Assembly: GCA_026388665.1 (NCBI GenBank)
Contig: JAPLJJ010000012.1
Location: 1-37,899, forward strand
Origin: Deltaproteobacteria bacterium
GTDB taxonomy: Bacteria; Desulfobacterota; Desulfomonilia; Desulfomonilales; Desulfomonilaceae
Direction: 5' to 3'
Length of the DNA stretch: 37,899 nucleotides
Program-made: the position numbers and the translations under genes
In this document: positions 17,598 to 25,403 of the stretch, one piece after another
Layout: every line of letters begins with the position of its first letter
How positions within the stretch are numbered: position 1 is the stretch's first letter
The notes under the pieces: model-generated
What the model saw: the letters and a program-made list of their open reading frames with translations, nothing else
Database searches by the model: none
Told to the model about the DNA's origin: nothing

Positions 17598-19647
17598 ATG
17601 GATCTCAAGTATGTAAGGACAACATGCCCCTATTGTGGGTGCGGGTGTGAGCTGCTGTTGGAGACCGTGGACGGCAAGATAATATCAACATTGCCTTCCA
17701 AGACAAATCCAATGAATCAGGGCAAGCTTTGCATCAAGGGATGGAACGTCCACGAGTTCGTTCAAAGCCCTGAAAGGCTTACCAAACCGTTATTGAAGAA
17801 GGATGGCGTTCTTCAGGAGGTTTCCTGGAACGAGGCGTTGGATTTCACCGCATCTCGATTGCAAGAGATAAAGACAAAATATGGTGGGGACAGCATGGCT
17901 TTCCTCACATCGGCAAAATGTAGCAATGAAGAGAACTATCTTTTTCAGAAACTTTGCCGGGTAGGATTTGGGACCAACAATATAGACCACTGCGCAAGGC
18001 TTTGACACTCGTCTACGGTGGCAGGTCTTGCCGCCGCTTTCGGAAGTGGAGCCATGACGAACTCGATTCCAGAGATTGAGGACGCTGATTGCATTTTCAT
18101 CATTGGATCAAATACGTCTGTCGCTCATCCGTTGATTGCGAACCGTGTTTATAGGGCTAAAGCAAAAGGAGCTAAGGTTATTGTCGCGGATCCAAGGAAT
18201 GCATGTGCGGCAGAAACTTGGTTCCGATGTAGCGCTCTTGAATGGCATGATGAATGTCATTGTTTCCAAGGGTCTTCATGACAAGGCTTTTGTTGAAGAG
18301 CGCACCGAGGGGTTTGAAAAGCTTGAAGAAGCTCTGAAGAATTATCCTCCTGAAAAAGTCGCGGAAATCACAGGTGTATCGGTTGAAGATATCGAAAAGA
18401 TAGCTGTGTTGTACGCCTCTTCGGAGAAATCAACGATCCTTTACGCTATGGGGATCACACAGCACTCGCACGGTGTCGATAACGTCAAGTCCCTGGCTAA
18501 TCTGGCTATGCTGACCGGAAAGATAGGTAAACCATCCAGTGGCGTGAATCCTTTGCGTGGTCAGAACAATGTTCAAGGCGCCTGTGACATGGGAGGGCTT
18601 CCAAACGTTTATCCCGCGTACCAGGCTGTTACGGACGAAAACAATCAGAAAAAGTTTCAGGATTTTTGGAACGCCCAACTATCTTCCAAAGTCGGTTTAA
18701 CGATAATGGAGATGATGCATGGGTTGGAGGATGGCTCGATAAAAGGGATGATGATCCTGGGTGAGAATCCGGTCGGCAGCGATCCTGATGTGAGACATGT
18801 GAAACATGCTCTTCAAGAAGCTGAATTCCTGGCTGTTATCGATATATTCCTCACGGACACCGCCAAACTGGCTGACGTGGTGTTCCCAGGCGCAGCCTTT
18901 GCCGAAAAGGATGGCACGTTTTCAAACACTGAACGAAACGTTCTTCGGATTCGGAAGGCTATTGATCCACCAGGCGACGCAAGGCCGGATTGGCAGGTAA
19001 TTTGTGATATCTCGACACGTTTCGGATTACCTATGAATTACGAATCGCCCGAGAAGATATTTGACGAGATTGCCCAGGTGACTCCTAGTTATGCAGGCTT
19101 GAGTTATGAACGTTTAGAGAGCGGAGGCATCCCTTGGCCATGTCCATCCAAGGATCATCCCGGCACACCTATACTTCATAAGGAGAGATTCACAAGAGGC
19201 AAAGGACTGTTTCACGCTGTGGAGTATCGTCCGCCGGAAGAACTCGCTGATGAAGAGTTCCCGATTCTCTTAACTACCGGAAGGTTCTTCCCTCATTATC
19301 ACACCGGAACCATGACACATAACTCCCCTACCCTCGAAAATGAGATGTCTGAGGGACATATTGAAATGCATCCGTACGACGCCAAGGATCTCGGAATATC
19401 GAGTGGCGAGGATTGCCGGATCATTTCTCGTCGCGGCGAGGTTGTAACTAAAGCGATCGTGACGGATGTCGTCGAACCGGGAACCATTTTCATGAGCTTC
19501 CACTTCATGGAAGCCAACGCTAACGTGCTTACAAACCCAGCGCTCGATCCGATATGCAAGATACCTGAGTATAAGGTATGCGCAGTGCGTGTAGAAAAGA
19601 TTGAGGCGCAGGCATCGCCGGAATTGAGCGCGGCGGCAAGCGCTTAA
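17598..19647 (+). pseudogene. fdhA: Selenocysteine formate dehydrogenase, interrupted by a frameshifting deletion
   Basis: Catalytic subunit of a molybdenum- or tungsten-dependent formate dehydrogenase (formate to CO2, bis-MGD cofactor). Counting from the upstream GTG at 17595, the N-terminus holds an Fe4S4 site (Cys11, Cys14, Cys18, Cys46). The in-frame TGA at 18003-18005 sits in CARL-U-HSSTVAG, exactly where the family has selenocysteine, and a SECIS hairpin follows it. After ADPRN (to 18200) the reading frame changes: the downstream part ([13 protein letters not shown] onward, to 19647) is in the next frame. From the Arg of DPR to the Gly of GSD only 22 bases are present, while E. coli FdhF as I recall it has 16 codons, so about 26 bases are missing. 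The rest is intact through GQNNVQGACDMG and the C-terminal pterin-binding domain. I prefer the ATG at 17598, eight bases after GAGGAG. No partner Fe-S or membrane subunit is adjacent, as in FdhF-type enzymes. A sequencing or assembly error remains possible. Confidence 0.85.
18003..18041 (+). promoter_or_regulatory. UGA selenocysteine codon with bacterial SECIS element
   Basis: Eleven bases after the UGA (18003-18005), GGTGGCA (18017-18023) pairs with TGCCGCC (18029-18035) around a GGTCT loop, extendable by the C-G pair 18016/18036. E. coli fdhF carries the same GGUCU-type apical loop at a similar distance, where SelB binds. This directs insertion of selenocysteine at the UGA. Confidence 0.9.
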
Positions 19648-19671
19648 TTATTTGCGACATTCACACCAATT

Positions 19672-19714
19672 TGGACCAGGAGGCGCAGCTTCATTGCTGA
19701 GCGTCCCTGGTCCA
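19672..19714. terminator. Hairpin between convergent fdhA and fdhD
   Basis: TGGACCAGG (19672-19680) pairs perfectly with CCTGGTCCA (19706-19714); inside it CAGC/GCTG forms a further short stem. Short T-rich stretches flank it on both sides (TTTGTC after it; AAATTGG on the other strand), so it may work as a bidirectional terminator for the two convergent genes. Confidence 0.6.
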
Positions 19715-19730
19715 TTTGTCTACCCCCCTG

Positions 19731-19823
19731 ATACGAATTCGTATTTCAGAGAGTAGCCGGCAGGAATGGGACGCCTTCACTACGAGCAACGCAGGGACGT
19801 TGAATCTTTGTTCTGGAGCCCCC
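19731..19823 (+). repeat. Degenerate structured intergenic repeat, copy A
   Basis: It begins with a 21-base head, ATACGAATTCGTATTTCAGAG, matching copy B at 17 of 21 positions. A 38-base core (19776-19813) matches copy B at 31 of 38. Within the core CAACG (19787-19791) and CGTTG (19798-19802) form a hairpin with a six-base loop, conserved in the other copy while the loop sequence differs. A GGG/CCC outer pairing is weaker than in copy B. Confidence 0.65.
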
Positions 19824-19843
19824 GTTGAAATTTTTTATCAATC

Positions 19844-20653
19844 TTAGGACTCTTGTCCATCATCCGTGCGGGGGATTATCTCGGTAGCGCCGTGGCCAAA
19901 AAAGTTGAATCGACCAGCACGCACGTAGGTGACAACGTCAAGATTGGCCTGCCGCGCGATATTTAACGCGGTTGAACTGGCGCTCGATCGAGAAACAATA
20001 ATTGGGAATTTGGCTCGAATGGCTTTGGAAACCGCTTCCGAAGTAATTCTGCCTGTGGTCAACAGGAGCTTGTCGCTAGGGCTGACATGATTGAGGAAAC
20101 AGTAGCCAATTATCTTGTCGATCGCGTTGTGCCTTCCTATGTCTTCCAGTATCACTATGGTTTGTGCCTCCGAAGCGACAGCAGCGGCATGTGTTCCTCT
20201 GGTCTGACTATAAATCCCTTGGAACTTGTCCACTTCTTTCATCCTCATCGATATTAGATCAGCAGGGATCATGATTCGAGTAACTGCGTTCTCTCTTGGT
20301 TGTATAGCGTTCTCCACCGAAAAGACTATCCCTCCCGCGCAACCGGAAGTGAGCATCCCTTTTTGTCTGATTCGATCCAAACGCTCTTCCGACACATTGA
20401 CTTCTATCGACACTATCCGACTGCTCTGGTCGACCCTGACCTCAACAATTTCTGAAGGGTCCGTAAGAACCGCTTCCGAAACCAGGAAGCCGACAAAAAG
20501 CTCTTCAAGGTGTGTAGGCAATGTCGAAATCGATAGTATTTCCTCATCGTTCACAAATAGCGTGTAAGGAGTTTCCCGAGCAAGAGCTATTGACCGGGTA
20601 GTCGGGAATCCATTCACGAATCGTGTCACCTGAAACTCTTGAGTCAATTCCAC
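19844..20653 (-). CDS. fdhD: Formate dehydrogenase accessory sulfurtransferase
   Basis: FdhD passes sulfur to the bis-MGD cofactor of formate dehydrogenases and is needed for their activity. From the GTG at 20653 there are 269 residues. Seen are the N-terminal FVNGFPTTRS-like segment, LEELFVGFLVSEA, the conserved cysteine Cys105 in TSGCAGG (E. coli has a CxxC here), GTHAAAV, LEDIGRHNAIDK, and SRSSAST-type residues near the C-terminus. The open frame extends to a GTG at 20752, but that overlaps the upstream regulator by 71 bases without a ribosome site, whereas AGGA lies seven bases before 20653. It is convergent with fdhA and in an operon with the regulator. Confidence 0.93.
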   Translation of the reverse strand: MELTQEFQVTRFVNGFPTTRSIALARETPYTLFVNDEEILSISTLPTHLEELFVGFLVSEAVLTDPSEIVEVRVDQSSRIVSIEVNVSEERLDRIRQKGMLTSGCAGGIVFSVENAIQPRENAVTRIMIPADLISMRMKEVDKFQGIYSQTRGTHAAAVASEAQTIVILEDIGRHNAIDKIIGYCFLNHVSPSDKLLLTTGRITSEAVSKAIRAKFPIIVSRSSASSTALNIARQANLDVVTYVRAGRFNFFGHGATEIIPRTDDGQES

Positions 20654-20681
20654 GTTGTTTTCCTGAGCCACCGTATCGGGA

Positions 20682-21089
20682 TTATTCGATTGTTTCTCCG
20701 GAGCCTGCTTCGTCACTCGGGTCTTGTTCCTTCCTGAAAGTCTTTTCACCACTCAGTTTATAGAAATCCCAAAAAAGCTCCTTGAACTGCGCGTCCGTAT
20801 ATTTTTCGCATCTGTTTCTGAGCCTGGTATATGCCCACAACAGTTCCAGACCTTCTCGAGTAAGTCGGGTACCTTCTTTCGTCGCGGTTACAAGTTTGAA
20901 TCCGCAGCGTTCCTCTGTAGCGCGAATCTTGCCCCATACTGCTCTGAACGGCTGTTTGAGTTTCTGAGCCGCCTTGTTCATAGAACCAAGTTCAAGTATG
21001 GCCTCCAGTATCTTGAGCCGGCCTGTCCCTATCACGAGTTTAGCGTCGTCGTTTTGAATCCAAATTTTTGATCTTACCCGCAGTGGCAT
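20682..21089 (-). CDS. ModE-like winged-helix regulator (DNA-binding domain only)
   Basis: A 135-residue protein resembling the N-terminal DNA-binding domain of the molybdate regulator ModE. The LGSMNKAAQKLKQPFRAVWGKI segment (about 34-56) is the helix-turn-helix, followed by a wing (TKEGTRLTREG). The molybdate-binding MOP domain of E. coli ModE is absent, so the effector is unclear. I use the ATG at 21089 because GAGAGG lies five bases upstream; an ATG at 21119 has no ribosome site. It precedes fdhD by 28 bases and probably controls the formate dehydrogenase locus; both its own upstream region and that of fdhA share TTGTCAC. Confidence 0.85.
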   Translation of the reverse strand: MPLRVRSKIWIQNDDAKLVIGTGRLKILEAILELGSMNKAAQKLKQPFRAVWGKIRATEERCGFKLVTATKEGTRLTREGLELLWAYTRLRNRCEKYTDAQFKELFWDFYKLSGEKTFRKEQDPSDEAGSGETIE

Positions 21090-21124
21090 GTGGGCCTCTC
21101 GAGTTTGTCCTGAACTCATTAGTT

Positions 21125-21199
21125 TGAGGTTTTCGCCCAGACAATATCGATTGGTAATGGATTATTGTCACAATTAGGCTTAGGTTGCAACCAACCTCA
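21125..21199. promoter_or_regulatory. Operator-rich region between the modE-like gene and ddl
   Basis: Contains the palindrome ATTGT-C-ACAAT (21164-21174), a second palindrome GGTTGCAACC (21183-21192), and an inverted pair TGAGGTT (21125-21131) / AACCTCA (21193-21199). On the minus strand TTGCAA, 18 bases, AATAAT could be the regulator's promoter, with the palindromes over its -35 and -10. This arrangement suggests autoregulation. The hexamers are far from consensus. Confidence 0.45.
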
Positions 21200-21329
21200 T
21201 TTGATCAAGTCGAATTCATTCCGGGACAAAAATCCGCTAATCGCAAATCTCGTGGGCGAGTAAAAGGGTTCTTCTGAGCACAGCTTTGTGTTATTGAGCC
21301 CTTTATCCAATGATGAGCAGGGAGTTCCA

Positions 21330-22433
21330 ATGTCGAGCGACAAACTCAGAATCGCAATACTCTATGGAGGAAGATCGGCAGAACACGAAGTTTCTCTAAG
21401 ATCAGCGGCTTCAGTTTTCTCGGCTTTGGACAAGAAGAAGTACCGCGTGACGCCCGTGTTTATAACTAAGAATGGCGCCTGGTTCACCCGACCGGAGGAC
21501 TTAAGCTCGTTTGGATCGAAAAAACACCTGTCGGAAAAGGATAGATTAATTCTCTCTCCTGATCCCGCGCATAAGGGTTTCCTCAGATCGAAAGGAGATA
21601 ATTGTTTCGAACATTTTCCGATCGATGTGGTTTTTCCGGTGCTGCACGGGACCTTCGGCGAAGATGGAACGTTGCAGGGTTTGCTGGATCTTGCGGACAT
21701 TCCCTATGTGGGGTGTGGAACACTGGCGTCGGCTGTGGGTATGGACAAAATCGTCATGAAAGCGGTTTTTAGGGATATTGGTTTGAATGTGGGGCCATTT
21801 CACTGGTTTTATCGCTCTGAGTGGAGACAGGATCCGGACAGGATTGTTCAGGAATTGCACGGTCGCCCCTTACCTTTGTTCGTAAAACCAGCTAACCTCG
21901 GTTCTTCGGTAGGCATCAATAAAGTGTCGAACTTTTCGGATTTGGAAAAAGCTATCGAGATTGCGGTGAGTTACGACCGAAAGATTTTGGTGGAACATGG
22001 CGTGGCTGGCCGAGAATTGGAAGTCAGCGTGCTTGGCAATGAATCTGCTGTCGCTTCGATCCCCGGTGAGGTCGTGTCCCATGCGACATTCTATAATTAT
22101 GAAGAGAAATACTTCCAAAACACGGCGGAACTAATAATTCCTGCCAAATTGACTGAACAAGAGACACAAATGGCTAAAAAAGATGCGCTCATGGCGTACC
22201 GGGCTGTTGACGGAAGCGGTTTGGCTCGTGTTGACATGTTCCTCACACCTGATAACGAGATAATAGTCAATGAAATAAACACTTTGCCCGGTTTCACCTC
22301 AGTAAGCATGTATCCAAAATTATGGGAGGCATCCGGACTCCCCTATAGTCAGTTAATTGACAAGCTGATCTCTCTCGCGCTGGATCGACACCGCGATAAA
22401 ACGGCCATTGTGACTGATAGAAAAACCGTATGA
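21330..22433 (+). CDS. ddl: D-alanine--D-alanine ligase
   Basis: ATP-grasp enzyme that joins two D-Ala for peptidoglycan precursors. From the ATG at 21330, five bases after GGGAG, there are 367 residues. Visible are LYGGRSAEHEVSLRSA (11-26), VFPVLHGTFGEDGTLQG, the GSSVGI loop, and DMFLTPDNEIIVNEINTLPGF carrying metal and substrate residues. A longer frame from a TTG at 21288 exists but lacks a ribosome site. It overlaps the next gene by ATGA, opening a three-gene cell-wall operon. Confidence 0.96.
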   Translation: MSSDKLRIAILYGGRSAEHEVSLRSAASVFSALDKKKYRVTPVFITKNGAWFTRPEDLSSFGSKKHLSEKDRLILSPDPAHKGFLRSKGDNCFEHFPIDVVFPVLHGTFGEDGTLQGLLDLADIPYVGCGTLASAVGMDKIVMKAVFRDIGLNVGPFHWFYRSEWRQDPDRIVQELHGRPLPLFVKPANLGSSVGINKVSNFSDLEKAIEIAVSYDRKILVEHGVAGRELEVSVLGNESAVASIPGEVVSHATFYNYEEKYFQNTAELIIPAKLTEQETQMAKKDALMAYRAVDGSGLARVDMFLTPDNEIIVNEINTLPGFTSVSMYPKLWEASGLPYSQLIDKLISLALDRHRDKTAIVTDRKTV

Positions 22434-23395
22434 AGGCAATGGTTCTTACAGCGGGCATGGGAACGCGTCTCATGCCTCTGACCCTCGAAAAGGCCAAACC
22501 GGCCATTCCTCTATTAGGGAAACCCCTCATTCTGACCATTATGGAGAAGTTCAGCGCTTTGGGGATTAATGATTTCAGGCTGAATCTCCACACCCTGCCG
22601 GACACTATCACTCGCATCTTTGATTCCCTTCCGAAATGCAGTTGGAATGTATCTTTTTCTTATGAACCTGAGATACTTGGAACAGCAGGCGGCCTCAAGG
22701 CAAACGAATCCTTTTTTTCCGATGAGACGCTCATTGTAGTTAATGGTGACATATTCTTCGAATTTGACATTCGACCGGTAATAGACTTTCATGTCCGGCA
22801 TAAGGCATTGGCCACACTGGCCCTTTGTGAACAACAGCCTCCGTATATTTACACGCCGATAAGAATTGACTCAAACCATCTGATACAATCATTCCCCCGA
22901 TCTGAAGAGAGCAAGAAAGAAAAAGGTCCGGCATACGTCTTTAGCGGGGTCACAGTTCTGTCAAAAGAGATTTTCGGTTTCATTGAGCCGGCTGGATTCT
23001 CGGAAATAGTTTCGGATGTGTACGAGCCTGCGATTGTCGCTGGTTTCGATATTTGCGGTTATCCTGTTCATGGATATTGGAATGACCTCGGGACCCCGGC
23101 CCGTTATCTTTCGACCCAAAGGGAACTTTTCATCCGCAACGCAATCAGTCCACCCCGCGCCATATCAGACGATGCTTTTGTAGCCGAAGTCGACTACATA
23201 GGACCTTACGTTTCAATAGGACAAGGTTGCGTGATTGAGGATGGTTGCGTGATTCAAGATGCGATACTGTGGGAGAACTGTCACATTCGACGAGGATCAA
23301 CGGTTCGTAATTGTATACTGGGACAAGGTATGGTTATTCAGGGACATTACGAGGATAGAGCGATTACCTTGAATGGAGAGTGTTCACTTGTCTGA
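22430..23395 (+). CDS. murU: Sugar-1-phosphate nucleotidyltransferase, MurU-like
   Basis: Probably N-acetylmuramate 1-phosphate uridylyltransferase, which makes UDP-MurNAc in cell-wall recycling. The 321 residues start with MVLTAGMGTRLMPLT (nucleotide binding), then KPAIPLLGKP, GTAGGL near 84-89 and VVNGDIF with metal-binding Asp107. The tail (about 245-321) has left-handed beta-helix hexapeptides (CVIEDGCVIQDAILWENC), which the short Pseudomonas MurU lacks; in that respect it resembles GDP-mannose pyrophosphorylases. The assignment leans on the following AmgK-like kinase, which is paired with MurU in Pseudomonas. It overlaps ddl (ATGA) and amgK. Specificity for another sugar is possible. Confidence 0.75.
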   Translation: MKAMVLTAGMGTRLMPLTLEKAKPAIPLLGKPLILTIMEKFSALGINDFRLNLHTLPDTITRIFDSLPKCSWNVSFSYEPEILGTAGGLKANESFFSDETLIVVNGDIFFEFDIRPVIDFHVRHKALATLALCEQQPPYIYTPIRIDSNHLIQSFPRSEESKKEKGPAYVFSGVTVLSKEIFGFIEPAGFSEIVSDVYEPAIVAGFDICGYPVHGYWNDLGTPARYLSTQRELFIRNAISPPRAISDDAFVAEVDYIGPYVSIGQGCVIEDGCVIQDAILWENCHIRRGSTVRNCILGQGMVIQGHYEDRAITLNGECSLV

Positions 23396-24401
23396 AGAAA
23401 ACTCGATCTCTACACGAATCGAAAAAGTGGCTTCGAATATAGGCATAGTGGAGAATAGTAATAAACTTGTCGGGGACGCTTCAACCCGCACATATTTCAG
23501 AATCTCTTTTCGGGATCGTGAGACAGCTATCGCTATGGTGGCGCCTAAACCTGGATCCAACGAGGAAACCCCATTCATCGAAGTTCAGAAATATCTTGAG
23601 AATCTAGGCTTACCGGTCCCAAAAATCTATTTTCATGATCCTGAAGCTGGAATCGTGGTCCTCGAAGACCTCGGAGATGATCTGCTTGAGAATGTAGTTT
23701 CAAGCATGAGCGTCGAGGAAATGAGATCCATATATACTTTGGCGCTGGATACGCTCCTGGATCTCCAGAGAACCACTTCTTTGAGCCAATCACGTTGTCT
23801 CTCGTTTGATCTTGCGTTTGACGAAGCCAAGCTAATACAGGAAATGGATTTTTTCATGACCCACTTTGTTAAAGGGTGGGCGCGGAAGAATCCTGAAGCC
23901 TCGGCGATTGCGGAAATGGCGAGATTCTTCAAGAAAATCTGTAGTAAACTAGCTTCTGAACCGAGAGTTTTCGCTCATCGTGACTACCATTCACGAAATC
24001 TCATCCTCAAGAACAATCGCTTGTATATGATTGATTTTCAAGACGCTCGAATGGGCCCTGTGCAATATGATCCGGCATCCTTGCTCCGCGACTCATACGT
24101 CTCTTTACCGGAAGATCTCGTAGAAAACCTACTCTATATGTACTTCGAAAAAGCAGACTTCCTCGTTGAACGAGACTTTGACTATTTCAGGCGTATTTTT
24201 GATCTCATGTCACTCCAGAGAAACATCAAGGCCCTGGGGACATTCGGATATCAGATTGCCGCGAAGGGGTCTACGCGGTACATTTCCTCAATCTCACGAA
24301 CTGCGGCAAACGTCCTGATAAACCTTCGAAAGTACCCCGAATTTTCGCCTCACTATCCTGCGCTGGAGGAATACATCCTGGCTCCGGCTCTTTCGGCATA
24401 G
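23373..24401 (+). CDS. amgK: Amino-sugar kinase of the AmgK family (aminoglycoside-phosphotransferase fold)
   Basis: Probably phosphorylates the anomeric hydroxyl of MurNAc (and GlcNAc), feeding MurU. The 342 residues show the kinase signature AHRDYHSRNLIL (201-212) with catalytic Asp204, and IDFQDARMGP with metal-binding Asp221, both matching AmgK closely, plus a GDASTRTYFR nucleotide loop near 35-44. It overlaps murU. An ATG at 23373 has no ribosome site; a TTG at 23388, nine bases after GGAG, is an alternative start. With murU it would bypass de novo UDP-MurNAc synthesis, a route known to give fosfomycin tolerance in pseudomonads. A generic phosphotransferase cannot be excluded. Confidence 0.8.
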   Translation: MESVHLSEENSISTRIEKVASNIGIVENSNKLVGDASTRTYFRISFRDRETAIAMVAPKPGSNEETPFIEVQKYLENLGLPVPKIYFHDPEAGIVVLEDLGDDLLENVVSSMSVEEMRSIYTLALDTLLDLQRTTSLSQSRCLSFDLAFDEAKLIQEMDFFMTHFVKGWARKNPEASAIAEMARFFKKICSKLASEPRVFAHRDYHSRNLILKNNRLYMIDFQDARMGPVQYDPASLLRDSYVSLPEDLVENLLYMYFEKADFLVERDFDYFRRIFDLMSLQRNIKALGTFGYQIAAKGSTRYISSISRTAANVLINLRKYPEFSPHYPALEEYILAPALSA

Positions 24402-24404
24402 CTC

Positions 24405-24508
24405 ATACCGATTCGCGTTTCAGAGCGTAATTTACCGGAGGCCTCAGGACGGGGGTTCATTCACTGCAGGCAACGCAGAGCCGTTGAAGCTTCGTTCGTG
24501 CGAACCCC
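24405..24508 (+). repeat. Degenerate structured intergenic repeat, copy B
   Basis: It begins three bases after the amgK stop with ATACCGATTCGCGTTTCAGAG, and its core (24460-24497) matches copy A. GGGGTTC (24452-24458) pairs with GAACCCC (24502-24508), enclosing the CAACG/CGTTG hairpin (24471-24475 with 24482-24486). Both copies have the same orientation and both follow the 3' end of a plus-strand gene. Confidence 0.65.
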
Positions 24509-24601
24509 ATCCTCTCCCAATGTCATTCGATTTCGAAGCGTATCTTGCGGGCGAGCCAATCCAAATAATTATATTTCACTTTAATTAACTATTGTAACAA
24601 T

Positions 24602-24629
24602 TTGTAATTAATGATATATTAACTATATA
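24602..24629 (+). promoter_or_regulatory. Promoter for the secreted coiled-coil gene
   Basis: TTGTAA (24602-24607), 16 bases, TATATA (24624-24629) predict a start near 24636, 28 bases before the gene. An 11-base palindrome ATTGT-A-ACAAT (24591-24601) abuts the -35 and is one base different from the palindrome at 21164-21174. The surrounding DNA is very AT-rich, which raises the chance of coincidence. Confidence 0.5.
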
Positions 24630-24663
24630 CGAAATAATGGAAACATTGATCGGAAGAATGCTT

Positions 24664-25230
24664 ATGAAAACACTAATTAAAGCGTTCGCCGTGTTACTCG
24701 GAATATGGCTCGGGTCACCAATGGGATACGCGCAGCAAGCCTCTGACGTTCTGGCGCGGATACAGAGTCTAAAGACCGAGATCCAAAAGCAAATCGAGCG
24801 AATCAAGACTTCTCGTGATTCCACCGATAGTCAGCTAACGCTGGCTCGTCTCCGCATCGGGGAACAGATCAGACGATCTGAAGAAGATCTGACGGTTCAA
24901 CTGGAAGGACTCCAACGGCTCAGAGACCAGATAAAGGAACAAACCGGCCAGGCGGAACAAACAGTAACGCGCATGAAGACCGATCTCTCAACTCTGTCAA
25001 CGACAGCTTTAAGCGATATAGAAACCCAGCTAAGTCAGACAATAGATCTTCTGGACCGAATGAAAAGAATTCGCGAAGAAGTTACGGGCGAAACCGATTC
25101 CGGGGTTCCGGTCGTAATTGCCAGGACGGATACCACGTTAGCCCCTACTACACCGTCAGTCACACCTGATCCCGAACCAGCTACAACCCCGGCGGTAGAC
25201 CCTGCCCCTGTTCCATCAGGCGGCGGCTGA
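24664..25230 (+). CDS. Secreted coiled-coil protein of unknown function
   Basis: No family recognised. From the ATG at 24664, seven bases after GGAAG, there are 188 residues. A signal peptide (MKTLIKAFAVLLGIWLGSPMGYAQQ) is cleaved probably after YAQ. Residues about 28-140 are heptad-rich and charged (long coiled coil, with LARIQSLKTEIQKQIERIK at its start), and the last 45 residues are a proline/threonine-rich tail ending in SGGG. The likely location is the periplasm or cell surface. It has its own promoter and a strong terminator, so it is a single-gene unit. Confidence 0.7.
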   Translation: MKTLIKAFAVLLGIWLGSPMGYAQQASDVLARIQSLKTEIQKQIERIKTSRDSTDSQLTLARLRIGEQIRRSEEDLTVQLEGLQRLRDQIKEQTGQAEQTVTRMKTDLSTLSTTALSDIETQLSQTIDLLDRMKRIREEVTGETDSGVPVVIARTDTTLAPTTPSVTPDPEPATTPAVDPAPVPSGGG

Positions 25231-25246
25231 CCGTATGCAAATCAAC

Positions 25247-25267
25247 AGGCCTCTAGGTAAGAGGCCT
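25247..25267. repeat. Short perfect inverted repeat
   Basis: AGGCCTCT (25247-25254) and AGAGGCCT (25260-25267) form an eight-pair stem with a five-base loop. No T run follows, so it is probably an mRNA-stabilising or auxiliary stem before the terminator at 25305, rather than a terminator itself. Confidence 0.5.
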
Positions 25268-25304
25268 CCCTCAACAGACGGTTAATCGTACCCCCTCTTA
25301 TTTT

Positions 25305-25350
25305 GGGGGATCCGGTTCGTACTCGAACAGATCCCCCATTCATTCTTTTT
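25305..25350 (+). terminator. Strong two-tier intrinsic terminator
   Basis: GGGGGATC (25305-25312) pairs with GATCCCCC (25330-25337), and inside it GTTCG (25315-25319) pairs with CGAAC (25324-25328) around loop TACT. A T-rich run (ATTCATTCTTTTT) follows. It ends the coiled-coil gene, in front of the convergent response regulator. Confidence 0.8.
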
Positions 25351-25403
25351 CTTACCCTCTGCCAGGCTACTGACTACAACGCTCCTAATTAATTAGAATC
25401 AGG

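Noticed and set aside
18003-18005. TGA as the stop codon of a short 136-residue protein
   Set aside because: The reading frame continues with strongly conserved formate dehydrogenase sequence and a SECIS hairpin, so it encodes selenocysteine.
20654-20752. Longer fdhD N-terminus from a GTG at 20752
   Set aside because: It would overlap the upstream regulator by 71 bases, has no ribosome site, and adds residues unlike the family N-terminus.
23221-23300. Apparent tandem repeat of GGTTGCGTGATT
   Set aside because: It is the coding of hexapeptide beta-helix repeats in the MurU-like protein, not a DNA repeat element.
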